Part shown: piece after piece, positions 58,823-64,000 of the stretch
Numbering within the stretch: the stretch's first letter is position 1
Layout of the letters: each line of letters opens with the position of its first letter
Notes under the pieces: model-generated
The model's database searches: none
Told to the model about the DNA's origin: nothing
The model's input: the letters and a program-made list of their open reading frames with translations, nothing else
Origin: Bacillota bacterium
GTDB lineage: Bacteria; Bacillota; Clostridia; Christensenellales; CAG-138
Reading direction: 5' to 3'
Length of the DNA: 64,000 nt
NCBI GenBank assembly: GCA_023455425.1
Contig: JAEYCM010000037.1
Location: 32,096 to 96,095 of the forward strand
Translations under genes and position numbers: made by a program

Positions 58823-59542
58823 ATGCACGTTTCAGCTTATCCCTTTCCCGCCGCGCTGATGGAAAAGCAGTATCATAACCGGACAGTCATTGTCGTAGAC
58901 GTTTTGCGCGCAACAACCTGCATGGTGGAAGCGCTTCAGAATGGCGCGAACCAGGTGATTCCTGCGCGCGATCCGGGGGAAGCGATGGCATTTGCGGGGC
59001 ACTTGGGCAGGAAAGAAAGCCTGCTGACCGGCGAACGCGGCGGCCTTCGGATGCCGGATTTTGATTTGGGCAATTCGCCTTTGGAATTTACGGCCCAGAT
59101 AGTCAAAGGAAAAACGGTGGTGATCTCCACCACCAACGGAACCGCCGCCATCCACGCTGCGCGCAACGCTTCCAAGCTCTATATCGGCTGCATGCGCAAC
59201 CGTACCGCCGTCGCCCGCGCTGCGGTGAAGGATGGACAGGATATTACGGTAATCTGCGCCGGAACGGAAGGAGAGTGTTCCGCGGACGATATGGTCGCCG
59301 CGGGCGCTATTTTGCATGCGATTTGCATTGAACTGAACGAGGATATCACGTTCAACGATTTTGCGCGCATCTGTATGCTGACGTATACCGCCTGGAAAAA
59401 GGGGGAGGCGGATCTAACCGTCACCACCCATTACAACAGGCTAAAAGATTTAGGCTTTGACGCGGATCTCGCGTTCTGCTTTGAAGAGGATCAGACCGGC
59501 ATTGCGCCCAAGTACGAAAACGGAAGTATCCGGGCGGTATAG
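58823..59542 (+). CDS. comB: 2-phosphosulfolactate phosphatase ComB
   Basis: 239 residues, AAAGGAG before ATG. VIVVDVLRATTCMVEALQNG, LTGERGGLRMPDFDLGNSPL and VVISTTNGTAAIHAA are ComB family marks. It removes phosphate from phosphosulfolactate to give sulfolactate, a spore-core and coenzyme M precursor. Next to spmAB, which suits a spore role. Confidence 0.9.
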   Translation: MHVSAYPFPAALMEKQYHNRTVIVVDVLRATTCMVEALQNGANQVIPARDPGEAMAFAGHLGRKESLLTGERGGLRMPDFDLGNSPLEFTAQIVKGKTVVISTTNGTAAIHAARNASKLYIGCMRNRTAVARAAVKDGQDITVICAGTEGECSADDMVAAGAILHAICIELNEDITFNDFARICMLTYTAWKKGEADLTVTTHYNRLKDLGFDADLAFCFEEDQTGIAPKYENGSIRAV

Positions 59543-59609
59543 TTTTATTTTAGCGGCTCTGCCTCCAAACCCACTCCGAAAACGCCCAAGGTAGATCTAC
59601 CAGTAATGT

Positions 59610-59644
59610 AAGGGGCTCTCACGGTACCGTGAGAGCCCCTTTTC
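59610..59644. terminator. Intrinsic terminator
   Basis: AAGGGGCTCTCACGGT pairs exactly with ACCGTGAGAGCCCCTT. Confidence 0.9.
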
Positions 59645-59748
59645 TACTCTTATTATATCATGTAAATAAATGTAAAACAAGAATGTTCTTTTCTTACAGC
59701 ACCTGCTATGCTGTCTTTATCTCCATTACAATGCAAGGAGGAAACGCC

Positions 59749-60372
59749 ATGACGCCTGCGGAATGCTACAACGGATTGCTCGCGCAAAAGCTGATTGAGG
59801 AATTTGAAAAGCGCAACATGGAGGGCCATTATTGCAAGACAAAGGAGGACGCCCTGAAAAAACTGACCGAGCTCATCCCCAAAGGATCGGTTGTTTCCTA
59901 CGGCGGTTCGCTTACCCTGAAGGAAATGGGGGCGATAGAAGCGTTTCATAACGGCGACTATCGCTTTTTAGACCCAAATGCCGTCACCGGGGCAAAGGAA
60001 AAAGAGCGCGTAGCGCATGAAGCGCTGGCTGCGGATTATTTTTTGATGAGCGCAAACGCCATTACCATGGCGGGCGAGCTGGTAAACGCGGACGGTATCG
60101 GCAACAGGGTGGGCGCGCTTTGTTTCGGTCCGAAACATGTTATGATCGTCGCGGGGATGAATAAGGTGGAACCCAATCTGGACTCAGCCATACAGCGGGT
60201 GAAAACAAAAACGGCGCAACAATGCCTGACGCTGTTTAGGCAGGATTATGCGTCTTTTGACGAGCTCCGACAGTCCGCGGAAAGAATTATCAGCCAGCTT
60301 GTCATCACAAATATGGCGACAATGAAGGGGCGCATTAAAATTATTTTAGTGGATGAGAATTTGGGAATGTAG
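59749..60372 (+). CDS. LUD-domain protein (lactate utilisation-like)
   Basis: 207 residues from ATG 59749 after AAGGAGG. YGGSLTLKEMGAIEAFHNGD and LMSANAITMAGELVNADGIG are the DUF1121/LUD signature, related to LutC/LldG. No Fe-S partner is nearby, so the exact redox role is unknown. Confidence 0.9.
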   Translation: MTPAECYNGLLAQKLIEEFEKRNMEGHYCKTKEDALKKLTELIPKGSVVSYGGSLTLKEMGAIEAFHNGDYRFLDPNAVTGAKEKERVAHEALAADYFLMSANAITMAGELVNADGIGNRVGALCFGPKHVMIVAGMNKVEPNLDSAIQRVKTKTAQQCLTLFRQDYASFDELRQSAERIISQLVITNMATMKGRIKIILVDENLGM

Positions 60373-60380
60373 GACATTCA

Positions 60381-60406
60381 AAAGGAGAGACGTTCCTCTC
60401 CTTTTT
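60381..60406 (+). terminator. Intrinsic terminator
   Basis: AAAGGAGAG pairs with CTCTCCTTT, then T residues. Confidence 0.85.
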
Positions 60407-60414
60407 CGCGCCGT

Positions 60415-60957
60415 CTATTCTCCGATTACAGACTGCTGTTCACTTTCTTCTTCCAGTTGGTCAAGGTATTGGCGCAATGTCAGTTCCAGCCTGGCGCAGA
60501 ATTGTTGCTCTGCGCCAGGGAAAAACCCCAGCGCCTTGAACGCGCGAAGAGACCGCGTGTTTTCCGGGTGGATGTTGGCGACGACTCGCTGCATGCGCCA
60601 CTCGAAAAACGCATGGCGCAACGCGTGGGCTACGGCGGTGGTGCCGATGCCGCGCCCCCATTGCCGCTTTTCGCCGATGACGACGACGATCTCTGCGACA
60701 GGGCCGCGCTTGTTTAGGCGCAAAAAGCCTATGGGCGCGCCGCCGGGCAGGCAGACCATAAACAGTGCGCCGTCCTGGTTGAATAGATGCGTCAGGGTGG
60801 GGAGGGGGCACCGCTCCAGCGCCTGCTCCACCGCGGTTGCGGTATGCCGGTCTTCGTGCAGGTATTTCGTGATTTCGCTGTCATTGAGCCACCGGATGAT
60901 GCAGTGGGCGTCGCTCCGTTCGATCGTTGGGCGCAAAAAAATATGAGAAGCTTTCAT
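60415..60957 (-). CDS. GNAT-family N-acetyltransferase, RimJ-like
   Basis: 180 residues from ATG 60957 after AAAGGGA. RQWGRGIGTTAVAHALRHAF and VVANIHPENTRSLRAFKALG form the CoA site of ribosomal-protein-type acetyltransferases. Substrate unknown. Confidence 0.9.
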   Translation of the reverse strand: MKASHIFLRPTIERSDAHCIIRWLNDSEITKYLHEDRHTATAVEQALERCPLPTLTHLFNQDGALFMVCLPGGAPIGFLRLNKRGPVAEIVVVIGEKRQWGRGIGTTAVAHALRHAFFEWRMQRVVANIHPENTRSLRAFKALGFFPGAEQQFCARLELTLRQYLDQLEEESEQQSVIGE

Positions 60958-61215
60958 TATATCGTTCCCTTTCAAATACAACAAAAGCCTTTCATAGTGG
61001 ATGCCGGCAATCTATGACGGTTCTTTTTATTCAGTTACCGCCATTCTAAAGAGGATTTGGGTTTGATGCAACCCGCCAAAACCTACGTTGCGCCAAAAAG
61101 CCGCGTCTTTGCTCAGCTTTCCTGCCGTTTTCTCCTGAAACGTGCCCTTTGCGTACGCTGCTATACGAAACCGGGTTTTCGTTGACATTTAGTTCGCCAG
61201 AGCATATACTACATA

Positions 61216-61237
61216 TAGTTGATCAATCATTCAACTA
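61216..61237. promoter_or_regulatory. CadC operator before the regulator
   Basis: TAGTTGATCAATCATTCAACTA, an imperfect palindrome of the 12-2-12 kind used by ArsR/CadC proteins, just before the start. Confidence 0.7.
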
Positions 61238-61250
61238 AAGGAGGATAGAA

Positions 61251-61616
61251 ATGGCTCCTTATTTTTCAGATATCGATCGGTGTGATTGCAATATCATCCA
61301 CGAGGATGTCGTCAACGATGTCCGGGAAAACATGCCGGATGAAGATAATTTAATTGACCTTGCGGATCTGTTTAAGGTGTTCGGCGATTCGACCCGGGTC
61401 AAAATCCTCTGCGCGCTGTTCCGCGCCGAAATGTGCGTCTGCGATATCGCGGTGCTGCTGGGCATGACCAAATCCGCGATCTCCCATCAGCTCAGGGTGC
61501 TCAAGCAGTCCAAGCTCGTCACCTACCGAAAAGACGGGAAGGTCGTCTATTACTCCCTTGCGGACGATCATGTGAAGACGATTTTTGACCAAGGACTGCT
61601 CCATGTTTGCGAATAA
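61251..61616 (+). CDS. cadC: CadC-like ArsR-family metal sensor
   Basis: 121 residues. N-terminal DRCDCNIIHEDVV and helix MCVCDIAVLLGM supply the Cys ligands of CadC-type Cd/Pb/Zn sensors; the winged helix is VFGDSTRVKILCALF, then KSAISHQLRVLKQ. It releases DNA when it binds metal and so de-represses the ATPase gene. Confidence 0.92.
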   Translation: MAPYFSDIDRCDCNIIHEDVVNDVRENMPDEDNLIDLADLFKVFGDSTRVKILCALFRAEMCVCDIAVLLGMTKSAISHQLRVLKQSKLVTYRKDGKVVYYSLADDHVKTIFDQGLLHVCE

Positions 61617-61656
61617 CAGACTGAACTTGCAAAAACAAACCTTTCTTTTACTCAAA

Positions 61657-61686
61657 CGGTTGAATAATAACTCAATTATTCAACCG
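61657..61686. promoter_or_regulatory. Second CadC-type operator, before the ATPase
   Basis: CGGTTGAATAATAAC faces TTATTCAACCG, a perfect 10-base inverted repeat. It would let the regulator also control cadA. Confidence 0.75.
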
Positions 61687-61712
61687 ATATAAGATTTTAA
61701 GGAGACGGGAGT

Positions 61713-64000
61713 ATGGAAGCTGCAATCAAAAAGGAATTCTTGTTGGAAGGGCTTTGCTGCGGCAACTGCGCCGCGAAAATCGAGCGGGACGTCGGCAAAT
61801 TAGAGGGCGTTTCCGCCGCTTCGGTGGATTTTGTGTCCAAGACCCTCACCATGGAAATAGCGGAGGATACGAAAGCCAACAGCCTGATCGCGCAGGCCGA
61901 TGCAATCGTAAAGCGGCACGATCCGGAGATCGTGATGAACGAAAAGGAAACCGCGCAGCCCGGGAAAAAGACGCTTTACCTGCTGGGGCTATGCTGCGGT
62001 GACTGTGCGCAGAAGATTGAAGCGTCGGTCGGCCGCATAGAAGGCGTAAAGTCAGTCAACCTTGATTTTGTTTCGCAAAAGCTGACGATTGAAGCGGTGG
62101 ATAGAAGGGAGCTGCCCTCCATCATCCGCCAGGCTTCGAAGATCGCGCTGGATATCGAGCCCGCCATTACAATTTCCTATACCGGTCAAAAACCGGCGGC
62201 GGAGACTGCCGGCACGTTCAGAAAATGGGCCTACCGCATCGCCCTTTCTGTGGGCGCAGCGCTCTTTGCCGTTGGCGCAGCGTTTGATTTCGGCCACCCG
62301 GGGGAACTGATCGTATTCCTGCTTAGTTACCTGCTGATCGGCGGCGAGGTGGTGTTCCGCGCGCTGAAGAACAGTTCAAAAGGGCAGGTATTTGATGAAA
62401 ACTTCCTGATGAGCGTCGCCACCATCGGCGCGTTCGCTATCGGCGAATATCCGGAGGGCGTCGCCGTGATGCTCTTTTATCAGGTTGGCGAGGCGTTCCA
62501 GCGGCTTGCCGTCAACCGTTCCCGCAAATCCATCTCCGCGCTGATGGATATCCGGCCCGATTTTGCCAACCTGAAGGTCGGGAATGATCTTTTTAAAGTT
62601 ACGCCGGAGGAAGTCGGCATCGGCGATACAATTGTTGTAAAGCCGGGAGAAAAGGTTCCCCTTGACGGTAACGTAATAGAGGGCGTCTCTGCCCTTGATA
62701 CGTCCGCGCTGACGGGGGAATCCCTGCCCCGGGATGTCGAGCCCGGCAGCGAGGTATTGTCCGGCTCCATCAATAAAAACGGCGTGCTGACTATTGCGGT
62801 TTCCAAGGAGTTCGGGGAATCCACCATTTCCAAAATACTGGACCTTGTGCAGAACGCAAGCAGCAAGAAAGCGCCTACGGAAAACTTTATTACGAAGTTT
62901 GCGCGGTACTATACGCCGGTCGTCGTATTCGCCGCAATCGCGCTCGCGGTGATTCCGCCGCTGACCATTCCCGGCGCCGTTTTTTCCGATTGGCTCTACC
63001 GGGCGCTGGCGTTCCTGGTGGTATCCTGCCCCTGTGCGTTGGTGATTTCCATTCCCCTGAGCTTTTTCGGCGGCATCGGCGGCGCGTCCAAGAATGGCAT
63101 ATTAGTTAAGGGAAGCAACTACTTGGAGGCGCTCAACCATGTGGATACGATCGTGTTCGATAAAACCGGCACGCTGACAAAGGGCATCTTCAAAGTCACG
63201 CAGACGGTCGGCGTCAACGGCTGGGAAGAACGGGAACTGTTATCCTTGGCCGCGCATGCCGAAAGCTTTTCCAACCATCCCATTGCGCTTTCCATCCAAA
63301 AGGCGTATGGACAGCCAATCGAAACGCAACGGCTCACGGAGCAGGAGGAAATTCCAGGCCAGGGCATCCGGGTAAGGGTGGCCGGCAAGACAGTGCTTGC
63401 CGGCAACGGAAAGCTGATGGATGCGGCGGGAATCGTGTGGCAGAAGGCCGACGCCTTGGGCAGTATCGTTTACTTGGCGGCCGACGGCGTGTATGCGGGC
63501 TATATCGTGATTTCGGATGAATTGAAGCCGGACAGCAAACAGGCGATCCGGGAGTTAAAGGCCCTTGGCGTGAACAATACGGCGATGCTTACCGGGGACA
63601 GCAGGACGGTGGGGGAGAGTATCGCCCATGAGATCGGCCTGGACGCGGCGTATACGGAGCTGCTGCCCCACCAGAAGGTGGAACAGCTGGAGCAATTGGA
63701 ACAGCGCAAGAAATCCAGGGGCAAGCTTGTGTTTGTAGGCGATGGCATCAACGACGCGCCCGTACTCGCACGGGCGGATATCGGCATTGCGATGGGCGCT
63801 TTGGGGTCCGATGCGGCGATAGAAGCGGCCGATGTGGTATTGATGACCGACGAGCCTTCTAAAATCGTATCCGCAATCCGGGTTGCCCGCAAGACGAGGG
63901 CGATCGTATGGCAGAACATCCTGTTTGCCATGGGCGTAAAGGTCGTATTGCTCGGCTTATCCGCTTTGGGCATGGCGACCATGTGGGAAGCGGTGTTTGG
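61713..64000 (+). CDS. cadA: Heavy-metal P-type ATPase, CadA-like (3' end off window)
   Basis: The visible 762 residues start at ATG 61713 after AGGAGA. Two heavy-metal domains with CCxxC ligands (GLCCGNCAAKIE, C15-C19; GLCCGDCAQKIE, C94-C98), then transmembrane helices with the SCPCALVIS site (CPC at 439-441), TGES-type actuator LTGESLPRD, and the phosphorylation site FDKTGTLTKG (Asp483). GDGINDAPVLARADI is the hinge. It exports Zn, Cd or Pb. Runs off the right edge. Confidence 0.95.
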   Translation, partial: MEAAIKKEFLLEGLCCGNCAAKIERDVGKLEGVSAASVDFVSKTLTMEIAEDTKANSLIAQADAIVKRHDPEIVMNEKETAQPGKKTLYLLGLCCGDCAQKIEASVGRIEGVKSVNLDFVSQKLTIEAVDRRELPSIIRQASKIALDIEPAITISYTGQKPAAETAGTFRKWAYRIALSVGAALFAVGAAFDFGHPGELIVFLLSYLLIGGEVVFRALKNSSKGQVFDENFLMSVATIGAFAIGEYPEGVAVMLFYQVGEAFQRLAVNRSRKSISALMDIRPDFANLKVGNDLFKVTPEEVGIGDTIVVKPGEKVPLDGNVIEGVSALDTSALTGESLPRDVEPGSEVLSGSINKNGVLTIAVSKEFGESTISKILDLVQNASSKKAPTENFITKFARYYTPVVVFAAIALAVIPPLTIPGAVFSDWLYRALAFLVVSCPCALVISIPLSFFGGIGGASKNGILVKGSNYLEALNHVDTIVFDKTGTLTKGIFKVTQTVGVNGWEERELLSLAAHAESFSNHPIALSIQKAYGQPIETQRLTEQEEIPGQGIRVRVAGKTVLAGNGKLMDAAGIVWQKADALGSIVYLAADGVYAGYIVISDELKPDSKQAIRELKALGVNNTAMLTGDSRTVGESIAHEIGLDAAYTELLPHQKVEQLEQLEQRKKSRGKLVFVGDGINDAPVLARADIGIAMGALGSDAAIEAADVVLMTDEPSKIVSAIRVARKTRAIVWQNILFAMGVKVVLLGLSALGMATMWEAVF

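Overview
The window looks like a chromosome of a low-to-moderate GC Gram-positive anaerobe (Bacillota, probably class Clostridia). Evidence for this is the strong AGGAGG-type ribosome sites, the SpoIID-like, SpmA/SpmB, AbrB-type and ComB-type genes, and the dnaA-oriC-dnaN organisation. A placement near Christensenellales is only a guess. The housekeeping parts are visibly GC-richer than two accessory blocks.

Layout. 1-2.2 kb: end of a TetR regulator, a membrane-anchored sigma-region-2-like protein, a SpoIID-like protein and tRNA-Leu(UAA). 2.2-24.6 kb: a 22.3-kb integrated element bounded by a 53-bp direct repeat of the tRNA-Leu 3' half (2204-2256 and 24535-24587). It carries a tyrosine integrase, an excisionase, a DUF2971 protein, a candidate type I toxin locus and phage-like hypotheticals. 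Its centre is a minus-strand cassette of an SF2 helicase, a ~900-residue two-barrel RNA polymerase with a DFDGD active site, and a zinc-finger protein. It also has a serine recombinase, a ParB-like protein, and small DUF2158/SHOCT-like genes. I see no capsid, terminase or relaxase gene. 24.6-30.3 kb: tRNA-3'-end-bearing repeats, a frameshifted FRG-domain gene, DUF2513, and three small divergent repressor/helical-protein modules, plus PadR-DUF1700 and a cupin.

30.4-47.7 kb: ordinary accessory metabolism (GNAT, YARHG-type binding protein, MFS, alcohol dehydrogenase, methyltransferase, flavin reductases, HIT, NUDIX, a frameshifted nucleoside phosphorylase), ending in a TrmB-TauE-OCD operon. 48.0-53.2 kb: a complete branched-chain amino acid ABC transporter operon (livJHMGF, minus strand) with a consensus promoter and a leader terminator. 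53.6-56.9 kb: dnaA, oriC and dnaN. 57.2-64 kb: AbrB-like regulator, spmA-spmB, comB, a LUD-domain protein, GNAT, and a CadC-like ArsR regulator with a CadA-like P-type ATPase that runs off the right edge.

The most unusual content is the integrated element. Its polymerase resembles the YonO/eukaryotic-RDR branch of two-barrel polymerases. It is preceded by a ~0.9-kb gap filled with covarying palindromes, and the element contains two copies of a ~110-bp terminal-inverted-repeat structure. Other repeats of interest are tRNA-like-capped hairpin repeats and a hairpin family around the origin.
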